Notes under the pieces: generated by a model
What the model saw: the letters and a program-made list of their open reading frames with translations, nothing else
Told to the model about the DNA's origin: nothing
The model's database searches: none
Position numbers and translations under genes: made by a program
Assembly (NCBI GenBank): GCA_934675575.1
Contig: CAKUQQ010000012.1
Span: forward strand, 1-64,000
Direction: 5' to 3'
DNA from: an uncultured Muribaculaceae bacterium
Lineage (GTDB): Bacteria; Bacteroidota; Bacteroidia; Bacteroidales; Muribaculaceae
DNA: 64,000 nucleotides
Shown: positions 19,973 to 29,732 of the stretch, one piece after another
Numbering within the stretch: the first letter of the stretch is position 1
Layout: each line of letters begins with the position of its first letter

Positions 19973-20911
19973 ATGGCAAAAAGAAGAATAAAACTGATGC
20001 TGATAATTTTGGGCTGCATACTCTGTTTGCCAATTATTGGCATAATCCTACTCATGATAATTATGACATTTTCAAAGGCTGTTCCAAATGGCTACACCGG
20101 CAAAGTGGAAACTGGAGGACAGATAGAAGCCAGGTATCTCGCTAATGGGCCTTTTGATATTGAAACCATGGAATGTCCAATCGATTCGCCAATGGTGAAA
20201 TTGACGATATTCTATCCAAAAGAGCTTGAACTCAAATCTTCAAAATGGCCTCTGGTTTTATTTGTCAATGGTACTGGTATTCTACCTGAAAAATACGATG
20301 CTTTGTTCAGGCATCTTGCATCATGGGGATTCATAGTGGCTGGTAACGATGACCCCAGCACAGGCAATGGCAAATCCACAAATTTGACTTTAGATTATCT
20401 CATTCGTGAAAACAAAAATAAAGACAGCCGTCTTTATGCAAAAGTTGACACTGACAACATCGGCATCAGCGGCCATTCACAAGGAGGCGCTGGAGTGTTC
20501 AATGCGATAACAGACTCACTCCATTCTTTCTCATATAAAACAGCAGTAAGCCTATCGCCCACCCAACCGGCAGGAGCTGCTTTGTTGAAATTTCCGTATG
20601 ACTTGCAAAAAGTAAACATTCCCATTCTTATACTGGCAGGAACCGAAGGTGATTTTGAAACAAAAATGGTAATACCAATTGAAGCCATGGATTCTATGTA
20701 TTCAGTCATCACTGCCCCAAAGATAATGGCTCGCCGTATTGAAGCCGACCACGGACAGATGCTATATTCTTGTGATGGCTACGTTACGGCTTGGTTTATG
20801 TGGCAACTCAAAGGTGACAGGATTGCCTCTAATGCATTTGCGAATGACCAACCAGAAATATTATCCAATCCTCATTACCAAAATCAACAAAGATGTTTGG
20901 TGAAGCAATGA
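19973..20911 (+). CDS. membrane-anchored alpha/beta hydrolase (chlorophyllase/dienelactone type)
   Basis: A 312-residue protein with a basic N-terminus and one strong membrane helix (about residues 8-33, LMLIILGCILCLPIIGIIL), then an alpha/beta-hydrolase domain. Ser of the nucleophile elbow GISGHSQGGAG, Asp in LAGTEGDFE and His in EADHGQML form a plausible triad. The HG-type oxyanion region reads VLFVNGTGILPEKY. This layout resembles the poly-acyl/chlorophyllase-like branch that hydrolyses esters. Substrate unknown. The gene is visibly more AT-rich than neighbours such as the SuhB-family gene, a sign of separate origin. A perfect palindrome 35 bases upstream may control it. Confidence 0.8.
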   Translation: MAKRRIKLMLIILGCILCLPIIGIILLMIIMTFSKAVPNGYTGKVETGGQIEARYLANGPFDIETMECPIDSPMVKLTIFYPKELELKSSKWPLVLFVNGTGILPEKYDALFRHLASWGFIVAGNDDPSTGNGKSTNLTLDYLIRENKNKDSRLYAKVDTDNIGISGHSQGGAGVFNAITDSLHSFSYKTAVSLSPTQPAGAALLKFPYDLQKVNIPILILAGTEGDFETKMVIPIEAMDSMYSVITAPKIMARRIEADHGQMLYSCDGYVTAWFMWQLKGDRIASNAFANDQPEILSNPHYQNQQRCLVKQ

Positions 20912-21013
20912 ACTTTCGCCAATCAAAAGAACAAAGGTGAGACACCCTGTTTTATCCACAGAAAAAAACAGAACTCATCACACATTTGCATAAAATGTGC
21001 CAGACTCTCGCTA

Positions 21014-21106
21014 TCACGAGATCTTCTTGTAGCTCGCTACTGCCCACACATTCATTACCACAGCAAACACGATGAGTGCCAGACCTATAATCATTAGCTC
21101 ACGCAT
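21014..21106 (-). CDS. possible 30-residue membrane peptide
   Basis: In the 336-base spacer 20912-21247, a 30-codon frame encodes MRELMIIGLALIVFAVV followed by MNVWAVASYKKIS: one complete transmembrane helix with a basic tail, like many small bacterial membrane peptides. A GGAG sequence lies 11 bases before the ATG. The frame stays open upstream to 21214, but that part crosses the terminator hairpin and is unlikely to be coding. Expression and function are unknown. It may equally be a chance frame. Confidence 0.3.
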   Translation of the reverse strand: MRELMIIGLALIVFAVVMNVWAVASYKKIS

Positions 21107-21144
21107 AGCCGGCTGCACTCCGCAGCACTTCCGCAACGCCAACA

Positions 21145-21187
21145 AATAAAAAAATGGACGACCCTCATGCATTGCAAGGGTCGTCCA
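21145..21187 (-). terminator. terminator of GLUG gene 3
   Basis: An 11-bp perfect hairpin, TGGACGACCCT (21155-21165) with AGGGTCGTCCA (21177-21187). On the minus strand it is followed by a T-rich run (AAATAAAAAAA on + at about 21144-21154). It lies about 60 bases past the stop of the minus-strand GLUG gene. Confidence 0.85.
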
Positions 21188-21247
21188 CCTCCAAAAAAGT
21201 ATTTCTCTATGCACTCCGTCGGCTAAAGCCGCAGAGCTTTACTTGAC

Positions 21248-24200
21248 TTATTTAACCACCTTTTTGCCGGTGCTTGTTCCGTCGGCATACTTGGTCACCT
21301 CCACATACACACCGTTTGCAGGAGTTGCCACGCGGCGGCCATTCATGTCATAATATTCACGGCTCACCACAGGTTTGTCAGCAATGTTGCCATCTACACT
21401 GCTCACTCTTGTGAGATCAATAATCCAAGTCTTGCTCAAGTCACCATATTTCTTGGTTATCCAAGCTGCGCCTATGGCATTTGATGTAGCCACACCGTCG
21501 TTGAGCACGAGGTTAGACGATGCCGTCCACACTGTGCTGTCGGCCAGTCCATATCTGAATGGCAGGCTCACATGGTCAAAGTCATCTTTGTCATCAAGCA
21601 CAATCACTGCGGCAAAGTAGTTTGCCAAAGCGTTGTCGGCAAATGCCGTCAGTGTCGGATACGAAGCCGTCTTGTTGGCAAAGGCATCACCAAGTTTTGC
21701 ATTGGTCAATCCTGCGGTTGATGTAGCTATGGCGATTGAGTCGGCTGGATAAGCGGCACATACTGTGGTGTCGAAGTAGCAGTTTTCAATTACACTTTCG
21801 GCATCTTTCTCATCAGCCATTATGTTTGCCACCATCGGGTTATTGGTTTCTGTCACAGTCACAGGACCTGCATTATAGCAGTTCTTTATCACATAACCAT
21901 TGTAGTAGAATGGCACTATACCGGCAGCCTTGTTGACAGCAGTCACAGCACCCATGTTGTAGCAGTTGGTCACCGTCAATGGGTTACCATAGCCCAGAAT
22001 ACCGCCAGCCATGCCTTGTGAGGCAGGAGTGCCCGTTGCTACGATGGAGTCGAGGTTAAAGCACCTGTCAATCTCCGCATAAGCGCCAAAGCCCACAATG
22101 CCGGCCACACCACGGTTCTTGCCAGCCACTGGTGCGGCATTGTAGCACTCCGTAACCTTTCCGCTGAACTGGCCTGCAATACCTGCCACCATTTCACCGG
22201 CGCTCTCTATTCGTCCGTAGTTGCTACACTTGGTCAGCACCACGTCACCGCTGGACTTTGAAGCCACGATACCTGCCACATAGTCTTTTGATGTGTTCTT
22301 CACAGCACCATAATTCTGGCAGTTTTCTATGATTGTGAGGTATTCGTCTTTACCTGACTGCGATGCCACGATGCCTGCGGCATAGCCTTTGGTTGCCGAA
22401 ATCTTACCCTTGTTCTGAGAGTTCTTGGTTTCATGTCCACCAGCAAGATTTCCGGCAATGCCGGCCACATAGTAGTTTGCTTCAATGTCGCCGTTGTTCA
22501 CACAGTCAGTGATAAGTGAGGCGTGCTCAGCGGTTTCACTCGACGACGAACCAACAATTCCGCCCACATATCTGTCACCCATGGTCACATTTCCATTGTT
22601 CACACAGTTGTCAAATTTTGAGCCAGCGCCTTCTTGGCCTGTAATACCGCCTATGTAGTTCGACACTTTGAGCGAAGTCACCTCACCATTGTTCACACAG
22701 TTCACAACCGATGCGCGCATTGCGCCCGAAATGCCGCCAGCATAACCAGTGGCTGTTATCACCACTCCGTCGTTCACACAATTTTCATAGCTTGAATATT
22801 CGCTCACGGCAGTGATACCGCCAGCATAGTTTTTAGCATCAAGCGATATTGTGCCTGAGTTGCGGCAGTTCACAAATTTTGCGCCCTCAAGACCAGCAGC
22901 AGCGATACCTGCGGCATAGCCCGATGTGGTGGCACGCACATCAACCTTATTTGTCAAATTGATGAATGCACCGGCTGTTTTCACAGCAAATGGAGCCACA
23001 TTGCCCTTTGCCGTCACAGTGCTAAGTTCCACTGTGAGGTTGGCTACAGTGCCTTGTGCACCCACATTTCCAAACAGAGCCACATCACTTGCTTCCTTGT
23101 CTTCAAGATTCAGGTTATAGAAACTCTTGCCATTTCCATCGAAATAGCCTTGGAATTTCTTGTCGCCAGCTGCCACTTGCTTGTATTCGTGGCCCACAAA
23201 GTTGATGGATTCAATCACCTTGAAATAGCGGTGTTCAAAATCCATGTCATATTTCTCAACGGCATTGGCCAGTTTGTCCATGTCGTCGGTTGTCTTGATT
23301 TGATATGGGTCGTCTTTTGTGCCCTTTCCGGCAAACACCACCGGCACGGCACGCAAGCTATAAGTACGCTTCACGTCTCCGGCCACAGCTTCAAGTGTGC
23401 TCTCTGCCACAGTGTCGGTTGGGGCGGTCACCTTCAGCGTGTTGCCGTCTATCACAAAGTTGTCGCCTTTGGCCACAGTCCACTTGGCATTGCTGCTCAG
23501 CGAGGCTGGAGCTGTCACGGCACGCGCGTTGTCGAGCTCATCAAGTTTGAGCACCAGTTTGTTCACCTCGGCTGCAATGGCCTCGTCGGCAAACGCCTTG
23601 AGTGCCGGGTAGCTGCCCTCGGCAAACGTCCAAGCATCAGCGTCGGCAATCTCTTTTGGAGCCTTGCCGGCAGTGAGTGTGCTTGTAAGCAGCGGTGATG
23701 CGCCATTGAGCGCGCCTCCGGCTGCTGCACCGCATGAGTTCAGCTGTGCGTCATAGCAGTTGCCCTCTATCTTGGTGCGGCTCATCACCTGGCCAGCAAT
23801 AGCACCAGCGTATGATTCTCCTGTCACAACACCTGTGTTGATGTTGCCAACAAGGTTTCCGCCCACGCCTGTAGTCTTGACAATTGAGTTCACACCGGCA
23901 ATGCCGCCCACTTGCTTCTGGCCATCTACCGGAGCAGTGTTTTGTGAGTTCTTCACAAGGCCGAAGTTGTAGCCAGCCAAGCCACCCACTATAGAGTTTG
24001 AAGAAGTTCCCTTGAGCGAGCAGTTCACGGCGCCGTCGTTGCGGCTGCTAATCAGCGTGCCAGCATTATAACCAGTTACACCGCCTGCCGAGCCACTGCC
24101 AGTGTTGATTGTTCCGGCATTGTAGCAGCTTTCAATCAGAGCAGTGTCAACTGCTGCTGCACCCACCACACCGGCGGTATAAACGCCATAGGCGTTAACG

Positions 24201-27178
24201 TCGGCATAGTTACGGCAATTTATCACCTTGCCTTCTGTGTAGCCCACCACTGGTGCGCTGTAACGATATAAGTCAAACTTACAATCTTTGGCAATGCGCA
24301 CGTTCTTAATCACGCTCTTTGGCCCGCAGATGCCAAACAAGCCCAAGTAATCCACCTTGTCGGTTGCGCCGTCGAGCACAAAGTTGTGCACCGTGTGGTT
24401 AGCACCGTCAAACTGGCCTTCAAAGAACACTTGACCCGTCTGGGTGGCAATTCCCTTGAAGTTGACGTCTTTCTGAATGTCAATGTCGTTGGTCACAACA
24501 AAGTAGTCGCCTTTGTGTGTCTGGTGATAAACGTTCACAGCATCGGCAAGTTTCTGCAAGTCAGCTTTGTTCTTTATCTGGTAAGGATTAGCTTTTGTTC
24601 CTTCGCCAGTGTAGTCTGCTGCCACGGCGTAGATGTCAAAATACTTATAGTCGCCATTCTTGTTGATAGCGAGCAAATGGTCGCGGCCATAGTTGCCGGT
24701 CATGGTCACAGTGGTGCCGTTCACCACAATTCCGTCGCCCTTTGCCACGGCTTGACCGTTCGACAGCACACCCCAAACGATGCTGTTTGCGCCCGACACG
24801 GTGAAAGCGTTCTTCACCTTGTGTGCGTTCTCGTTTTTGGTCAGGAAGATTGCCGCTGCCGACAGGTCGGCCACATCGTTGTCTTTCAGAGCCTTCAAGC
24901 GAGGATAGAATCCTTTTTCAAAATACCACACATCTGTGGAGAATCCAGGCAAAGGCTCGCCAGAAGTCAGTTCGGCAGTTGATTTGTAGCCCACCGACAC
25001 GGTGTCCATGCCCGATGACTGATAGTCATAGTAAGCATCTTTAATGTCGAGCACACTCTTGTCGAAGTAGCTTCCCATCACGCCCTTGTATTCAAAGGTA
25101 GTGTTGTTTTCCACCATACCAGAGCTGTAGCTGCTGTGAATGCGTGAGGTGGAGTTCGTGAAACCGCCGGCATAACCCACGATGCCAGATGACTCGTTGT
25201 TGTATGGGGCATTCACAGCTCCGGCGTTGTAGCAGTTCACCACCTCGCCATTGCTCAAATATCCGGTCACACCACCGGCACCTTGTGCAGTTCCGCCGCT
25301 CACCTGTCCTGATGCACAAGTGAGTGAACCTGTGCTGAAGCTCTCGCGCACGCTGCCGGCATACAATCCGCCTATCACACCGCCCACGTAGCCTGCTTTT
25401 TGCTTGTCATACACGCTTCCAGTGAAGTAGCAACGCTGCACGTTAACCCACTGTTTTGATTTGCCTATCGCGTCGCCTATCACACCGCCTGCGCCGTGTG
25501 ACGAGTTTGGATAGTAATGCTCCACCGTGATAATTGCCGAAGAGTGGCAGTCACTCACATCATTGTTCTTTATGGCTCCTATCACGCCGCCTACTTCGGC
25601 ACCACCAGTGACAGTGCCGTCGAAGTCGCATTTCGACACTGGGCCTTCAGAGTAGCCCACAACACCGCCAACGCTCATCACGTTGCCGTCAACGGCACCT
25701 GCCACATGGCAGTTTTCCACTGCGCCGCCTTTGTTGTAGCCCACCACAGTTCCAAGGTAGCGGCCAGAGCCTGCCACATCGGCATCTTTTATACTGAGAT
25801 TTTTAATGGTTGCGTTTGCGCCTATTATTCCGAACAGGCCTCCATAGTTGTCACCGTTGAAATTGGCCTTAAAGCCACTTATGGTGTGGTTTGCGCCGTC
25901 AAATGTTCCGTCGAAATATTTCGTGTCGTCAAATCCTATCTGCTGATAAGTTGTGGCCGACTCCACACTTGCGTCAATGTCGCCGGCAAGTGCCAAATAT
26001 TTTCCTTTGTAACTTTCACCGTCCGTCACACTTTGGGCAAGTGCCTTGAGGTCGGCAAGTGTCTTAATCTTATAAGGGCTTGCCTCACTTCCGTCGCCGT
26101 CAAAGTTCACGGCAACCTTGGTGGGGTATTTGGGCTCAAATCCGTTAAACTTGATTTCGCTGCTGGCTATGTTTGCCATAGCTATCGATGTGCTCTTCAC
26201 GCAAAACACACCCCACGGACTCAGACTTATGCCTCCGGCGGTCTTTGTACCGCTGATATATCCATACTTGTCAATCTTGCCTTTTGCATTGGCAGCATTG
26301 AGTGTGAAGTCACCATACACGGCAAGTGTGGCCACTTGCTGTGCGCTGATATATGAAGTGCTGTCGGGGCGCAGCGTCATGTTCACGGCCTTGCCGTTGC
26401 CAATGAAGTTGGCCAGACTAAGCTGGTTGTCGGCAGTTTGCTCCACAAGCAGCGGATAGTCTTTCTCTGTGTTGGTCGAGTATTCCACCGTGTGCATTGT
26501 GGCATTCGGTTTCTTGAGCGACGACTCCGTGTAGGCGTTAAACACGCCTCCCTTTTGAGAGCCCTCCATCACATACACGCCCCAGCACGACAACTTCAGA
26601 CTTCCATCGGCCTGCACTGTTGCCGTGATTGGTGTCTCGGTGTCATACACCAGCGGCTTCACACCGTCCCAGCTGCATATCCAGCTCTTGCCATAACTCT
26701 CGGAGTCGTAGATAAACTGCGGCTTAATCGTCAGCACGCCTGCAGTGGCATCGTAGCTGGCCACCAAGTCGGTCTGCGCGCCAAACATGTTGTTCACAAG
26801 CAACGAGTCGTTGCGTTGCAAAATCTTCACCACATGGTGGTCATAGCTCTTGGTGTAGTAGCTGTAATCCACGCTCATGTAGGTGCCAAGCACCTCGCTA
26901 AGCGGTTTTGCCACCCGCTTGGCTCCGGCTTTGCGCGCAGAGCCTTGCTCCACCTTGCCTTTCTCGGCTTTGGCCTTGGTCTGCAACCTCAGTTCCTCCT
27001 TGGCCTTGTTAATCACTTTGGCATTGGCCGTCAAAGCCTCACCATTCACTTGCTGCTCTATCGGCTGCAGACTCGGCCCAGGGTCGATTATGGGCGAGAA
27101 TTTAGCCAACTGCCGCGCCTGCCCTGGCAGACAGACACACAGCATAAGCATCACTAATGATAAATAGACTTTTCTCAT
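21248..27178 (-). CDS. giant secreted GLUG-motif protein, copy 3
   Basis: A 1,976-residue exported protein built like the two + strand copies: signal peptide (MRKVYLSLVMLMLCVCLPG, cut after the QAR segment), an Ala/Lys-rich segment, a beta-rich N-terminal region with two sheet repeats, three GLUG beta-helix modules starting near residues 357, 858 and 1283, Ig-like spacers, and a C-terminal SREYYDMNGRRV...DGTSTGKKVVK tail. It is more diverged than copies 1 and 2 are from each other. Its linker reads VSSVDGN instead of VSGVDDTN. The gene has its own promoter and terminator. Likely surface-exposed and repeat-rich, with a binding role. No catalytic motif is seen. Confidence 0.87.
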   Translation of the reverse strand: MRKVYLSLVMLMLCVCLPGQARQLAKFSPIIDPGPSLQPIEQQVNGEALTANAKVINKAKEELRLQTKAKAEKGKVEQGSARKAGAKRVAKPLSEVLGTYMSVDYSYYTKSYDHHVVKILQRNDSLLVNNMFGAQTDLVASYDATAGVLTIKPQFIYDSESYGKSWICSWDGVKPLVYDTETPITATVQADGSLKLSCWGVYVMEGSQKGGVFNAYTESSLKKPNATMHTVEYSTNTEKDYPLLVEQTADNQLSLANFIGNGKAVNMTLRPDSTSYISAQQVATLAVYGDFTLNAANAKGKIDKYGYISGTKTAGGISLSPWGVFCVKSTSIAMANIASSEIKFNGFEPKYPTKVAVNFDGDGSEASPYKIKTLADLKALAQSVTDGESYKGKYLALAGDIDASVESATTYQQIGFDDTKYFDGTFDGANHTISGFKANFNGDNYGGLFGIIGANATIKNLSIKDADVAGSGRYLGTVVGYNKGGAVENCHVAGAVDGNVMSVGGVVGYSEGPVSKCDFDGTVTGGAEVGGVIGAIKNNDVSDCHSSAIITVEHYYPNSSHGAGGVIGDAIGKSKQWVNVQRCYFTGSVYDKQKAGYVGGVIGGLYAGSVRESFSTGSLTCASGQVSGGTAQGAGGVTGYLSNGEVVNCYNAGAVNAPYNNESSGIVGYAGGFTNSTSRIHSSYSSGMVENNTTFEYKGVMGSYFDKSVLDIKDAYYDYQSSGMDTVSVGYKSTAELTSGEPLPGFSTDVWYFEKGFYPRLKALKDNDVADLSAAAIFLTKNENAHKVKNAFTVSGANSIVWGVLSNGQAVAKGDGIVVNGTTVTMTGNYGRDHLLAINKNGDYKYFDIYAVAADYTGEGTKANPYQIKNKADLQKLADAVNVYHQTHKGDYFVVTNDIDIQKDVNFKGIATQTGQVFFEGQFDGANHTVHNFVLDGATDKVDYLGLFGICGPKSVIKNVRIAKDCKFDLYRYSAPVVGYTEGKVINCRNYADVNAYGVYTAGVVGAAAVDTALIESCYNAGTINTGSGSAGGVTGYNAGTLISSRNDGAVNCSLKGTSSNSIVGGLAGYNFGLVKNSQNTAPVDGQKQVGGIAGVNSIVKTTGVGGNLVGNINTGVVTGESYAGAIAGQVMSRTKIEGNCYDAQLNSCGAAAGGALNGASPLLTSTLTAGKAPKEIADADAWTFAEGSYPALKAFADEAIAAEVNKLVLKLDELDNARAVTAPASLSSNAKWTVAKGDNFVIDGNTLKVTAPTDTVAESTLEAVAGDVKRTYSLRAVPVVFAGKGTKDDPYQIKTTDDMDKLANAVEKYDMDFEHRYFKVIESINFVGHEYKQVAAGDKKFQGYFDGNGKSFYNLNLEDKEASDVALFGNVGAQGTVANLTVELSTVTAKGNVAPFAVKTAGAFINLTNKVDVRATTSGYAAGIAAAGLEGAKFVNCRNSGTISLDAKNYAGGITAVSEYSSYENCVNDGVVITATGYAGGISGAMRASVVNCVNNGEVTSLKVSNYIGGITGQEGAGSKFDNCVNNGNVTMGDRYVGGIVGSSSSETAEHASLITDCVNNGDIEANYYVAGIAGNLAGGHETKNSQNKGKISATKGYAAGIVASQSGKDEYLTIIENCQNYGAVKNTSKDYVAGIVASKSSGDVVLTKCSNYGRIESAGEMVAGIAGQFSGKVTECYNAAPVAGKNRGVAGIVGFGAYAEIDRCFNLDSIVATGTPASQGMAGGILGYGNPLTVTNCYNMGAVTAVNKAAGIVPFYYNGYVIKNCYNAGPVTVTETNNPMVANIMADEKDAESVIENCYFDTTVCAAYPADSIAIATSTAGLTNAKLGDAFANKTASYPTLTAFADNALANYFAAVIVLDDKDDFDHVSLPFRYGLADSTVWTASSNLVLNDGVATSNAIGAAWITKKYGDLSKTWIIDLTRVSSVDGNIADKPVVSREYYDMNGRRVATPANGVYVEVTKYADGTSTGKKVVK

Positions 27179-27256
27179 GTAAATTTGTTTGATACTTGAA
27201 TTAATTATAAACTTAAAAAAAAATGTTCAATTTTGTTTGTTTTACTAACTTTTATG

Positions 27257-27264
27257 CAAATTTA
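27257..27264 (-). promoter_or_regulatory. -7 element for GLUG gene 3
   Basis: The minus strand reads TAAATTTG, predicting a leader of about 70 bases. The -33 box is weak. The 295-base divergent spacer 27179-27473 otherwise holds only the dinB promoter. Confidence 0.45.
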
Positions 27265-27455
27265 TATAATAATTCATAATACCGACTACATTTAACCATA
27301 AAAATAATGTCATTTTCCTCTCACACATTGCCACCACAAGCATGCCACCTGCCACAACCACCGCTTCGTTAGCTAACTGGCAGCACATTTTCCATAGCCG
27401 GTGGCAAAATGGCTGTGAAATAAATTTTATTAAACACACAATCCGGATATTTCCA

Positions 27456-27463
27456 TATATTTG
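27456..27463 (+). promoter_or_regulatory. -7 element for dinB
   Basis: TATATTTG matches TAnnTTTG and lies only 10 bases before the ATG at 27474. This implies a very short leader or a leaderless message, and rules out earlier in-frame starts. Confidence 0.55.
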
Positions 27464-27473
27464 CACCACAAAG

Positions 27474-28550
27474 ATGTCGTTGCGTAAAATTATACATATT
27501 GACATGGACGCCTTTTTTGCCTCGGTGGAGCAGCTCGACAACCCGGAGTTGCGAGGCAAACCCATAGCCATTGGTCACGACATGCCACGGTCAGTGGTCT
27601 CCACAGCCAGCTACGAGGCTCGCCCTTTCGGCGTGCACTCCGCACAGCCCATTGCCACAGCCAAGCGCCTGTGTCCGCAACTCATCATCGTGGAGCCGCA
27701 TTTTGAGCGTTACAAACAAGTGTCGCAGCAAGTGCACGAAATTTTCAGCCGCTACACCTCGCTCATCGAGCCCATTTCCATCGACGAGGCTTTTCTCGAT
27801 GTCACCGACAACAACCTTGGCATACCGCTCGCCATGGACATAGCCAAGCGCATACGAGCCGAAATCAGCAACGAGCTGCACCTCACCGCCTCTGCCGGCG
27901 TGGCTCACAACAAGCTATTGGCCAAGATTGCCTCCGACTATCGCAAGCCCAACGGATTGTGCGTGGTACACCCCTCCAAGGCTCTTGAGTTCATATCCAA
28001 GTTGCCTGTCGAGGACTTGTGGGGCGTGGGGCCAAAGACAGCGCTCACAATGCACCGCCTGGGCATTAGCACCGTGGAGCAGCTGCGAGCCATGGAACTG
28101 CCGCAACTGATGCTCCATTTTGGCAAAATGGGGCAAATCTACTACAACTTTGCACGCGGCATCGATGACCGCCCCGTGTCACCCGACTGGGTGAGGAAAT
28201 CAATAGGCTGCGAGCGCACTTTCGACACCGACATCACCAAGCACACCATAGCCGTGATGGAGCTATACAACACTATGCTCGAACTCATAGAGCGGCTCAA
28301 CAAGCACGACTTCAATGGCCGCACGCTCACCCTCAAAATCAAGTTCAACGACTTCACCCAAATCACGCGCAGTGCCACGCAGGGCAAGGTTTTGCGCCGC
28401 AAGTCCGACATTCTTCCTCTCGCCAAGCAGCTGCTGGCAAAAGCCGATGTCGATTTCTCTCGCAAGCCCATAAGGCTCATGGGGCTTTCTGTGGCAAACA
28501 ACCGTCCCGACACCGCCACACTCGACAAACAAATCACCCTCGACCTGTAA
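27474..28550 (+). CDS. dinB: DNA polymerase IV (Y-family)
   Basis: A 358-residue translesion polymerase. Catalytic motifs: IIHIDMDAFFASVEQ (metal Asp at the start, with the steric-gate Phe), YTSLIEPISIDEAFLDVT (the SIDE box with the second acidic pair), SAGVAHNKLLAKIASDYRKP, and the helix-hairpin-helix thumb LWGVGPKTALTMHRLG. A little-finger domain follows. Length is normal for DinB. I use ATG 27474, because the open frame extends 44 codons upstream without family sequence and the promoter lies within that extension. It copies past damaged bases at the cost of fidelity. No beta-clamp tail is obvious beyond the final LDKQITLDL, which may serve as one. Confidence 0.95.
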   Translation: MSLRKIIHIDMDAFFASVEQLDNPELRGKPIAIGHDMPRSVVSTASYEARPFGVHSAQPIATAKRLCPQLIIVEPHFERYKQVSQQVHEIFSRYTSLIEPISIDEAFLDVTDNNLGIPLAMDIAKRIRAEISNELHLTASAGVAHNKLLAKIASDYRKPNGLCVVHPSKALEFISKLPVEDLWGVGPKTALTMHRLGISTVEQLRAMELPQLMLHFGKMGQIYYNFARGIDDRPVSPDWVRKSIGCERTFDTDITKHTIAVMELYNTMLELIERLNKHDFNGRTLTLKIKFNDFTQITRSATQGKVLRRKSDILPLAKQLLAKADVDFSRKPIRLMGLSVANNRPDTATLDKQITLDL

Positions 28551-28559
28551 AAAAATCTT

Positions 28560-28567
28560 TACCTTTG
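28560..28567 (+). promoter_or_regulatory. -7 element for the NimA-like gene
   Basis: TACCTTTG matches TAnnTTTG, 10 bases after the dinB stop codon and 22 bases before the next start. The flavoprotein gene can therefore be transcribed on its own. Confidence 0.5.
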
Positions 28568-28589
28568 CATCATAAACAAAAACAGAACT

Positions 28590-29084
28590 ATGACCAACTT
28601 TATGCCAATGCGCCGCAAGCGGCAGCAACTGTCAGAAGAAGAGGCAATAGCACTTCTTCGTCATGCAACATCGGGTGTGTTGTCAGTTCTCGACGACAAC
28701 GGCTATCCTTACGGAGTGCCTATCAGCTACGTTTACGATAACAACAAGCTGTATTTCCACTCGGCACTGAATGGGCATAAGATAGATGCCATACGCCACA
28801 CCGGCAAAGCTTCATTCACAATTATATGTAATGATGAGATACACCCAGAAACTTTCACCACTCACTTTCGCAGCGTGATTTGCTTCGGGCGTGTGCGCAT
28901 TATTGATGACGAGGCAGAAAAGCGCAATGCCTTGCACCTATTGGGCAAGCGATATAACCCCAATGATGAGCAAGCATTAGCAGCCGAGATAGAAAAAGGC
29001 GTAAATCATGTGGCTGTAATAGAGTTTGCCATTGAGCATATCACTGGCAAGGAAGCTATCGAACTGGTAAGGCAACAAAACTAA
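28590..29084 (+). CDS. NimA-like pyridoxamine-5-phosphate-oxidase-family flavoprotein
   Basis: A 164-residue split-barrel FMN-binding protein. MRRKRQQLSEEEAIALLRHA, then GVLSVLDDNGYPYGVPISYVY, YFHSALNGHKIDAIRHTGKASF and a C-terminal FAIEHITGKEAIEL segment give the pattern of the Nim and Nim-like group, in which some members are linked to 5-nitroimidazole reduction or resistance in Bacteroides. The histidine in YFHSALNGHK corresponds to the cofactor-proximal region. Most members of this family in gut anaerobes are uncharacterised, so a resistance role is only a possibility. The gene is more AT-rich than dinB upstream. Confidence 0.85.
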   Translation: MTNFMPMRRKRQQLSEEEAIALLRHATSGVLSVLDDNGYPYGVPISYVYDNNKLYFHSALNGHKIDAIRHTGKASFTIICNDEIHPETFTTHFRSVICFGRVRIIDDEAEKRNALHLLGKRYNPNDEQALAAEIEKGVNHVAVIEFAIEHITGKEAIELVRQQN

Positions 29085-29110
29085 TGGGAGCAAATCATCA
29101 TTCTCTTTGT

Positions 29111-29190
29111 CAAGGAGAACCTTGTAGAGAAAAACGATAGGAAAAAACATTTAGCCGCATCAAGACCATTAGATCAAGATACGGCTTTTT
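29111..29190. terminator. two hairpins between convergent genes
   Basis: CAAGG-AGAA-CCTTG (29111-29124), flanked by TCTCT/AGAGA, serves mainly the minus strand. AGCCGCATC (29153-29161) pairs with GATACGGCT (29178-29186) with one mismatch and is followed by TTTT. They separate the NimA-like gene from the cupin gene. Confidence 0.65.
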
Positions 29191-29239
29191 AATTTGTAAG
29201 TGTCAATTCCCAATTATAGGGAAATAAAGAAAAACAAGC

Positions 29240-29689
29240 TTACCATTCTACCTTTTCATTCAAGATAACGCCATCGGTGGCATCATCTGGTGTGAAAGTA
29301 GCACCACGATATTGCACACAGAGCATCACAAGCGATTCTTTACCATTATTGCGAATGGAACGCTTGCCATTCGGAGCTACTCTCACCACGCTTCCCACTG
29401 TAACAGGAAACACCTTACCATCAACCTGAAACTCACCATTGCCGCTGAGGAAGAAGTACAACTCCTCATGCGTTTTGTGGGTGTGGAGAAAACCAGTCTC
29501 TGTGCCTGGGGCGAACGACTGAAATGAGAATTCAGCGCCTGTTGCACCTACCAATGCGCCTCCGAATACCTTTCCTGGAATCTTAATCTCTGGAGAAAGC
29601 TCCAATACATACTCGTTCAAGTTGTTAAACTTGCCGAAATCCACAGCTGTCACATTCTCCGCCTTGATAATTGTCTTAGTCTCTTTCAT
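29240..29689 (-). CDS. cupin-domain protein
   Basis: A 149-residue single-domain cupin. Motif 1 reads GFLHTHKTHEELYFFLSGNGEF (the H-x-H and Glu metal ligands) and motif 2 is PVTVGSVVRVAPNGKRSIRN, where the expected second-motif histidine is replaced. The barrel is otherwise complete. Such proteins act as small isomerases, dioxygenases or sensors. No specific reaction can be named. It is divergent from an HxlR regulator across a spacer with repeated operator-like sequence, so the regulator probably controls it. Confidence 0.87.
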   Translation of the reverse strand: MKETKTIIKAENVTAVDFGKFNNLNEYVLELSPEIKIPGKVFGGALVGATGAEFSFQSFAPGTETGFLHTHKTHEELYFFLSGNGEFQVDGKVFPVTVGSVVRVAPNGKRSIRNNGKESLVMLCVQYRGATFTPDDATDGVILNEKVEW

Positions 29690-29732
29690 TGTCTTTGAAT
29701 ATTTTATTTAGTAATATCTTAATTTGATGGTG

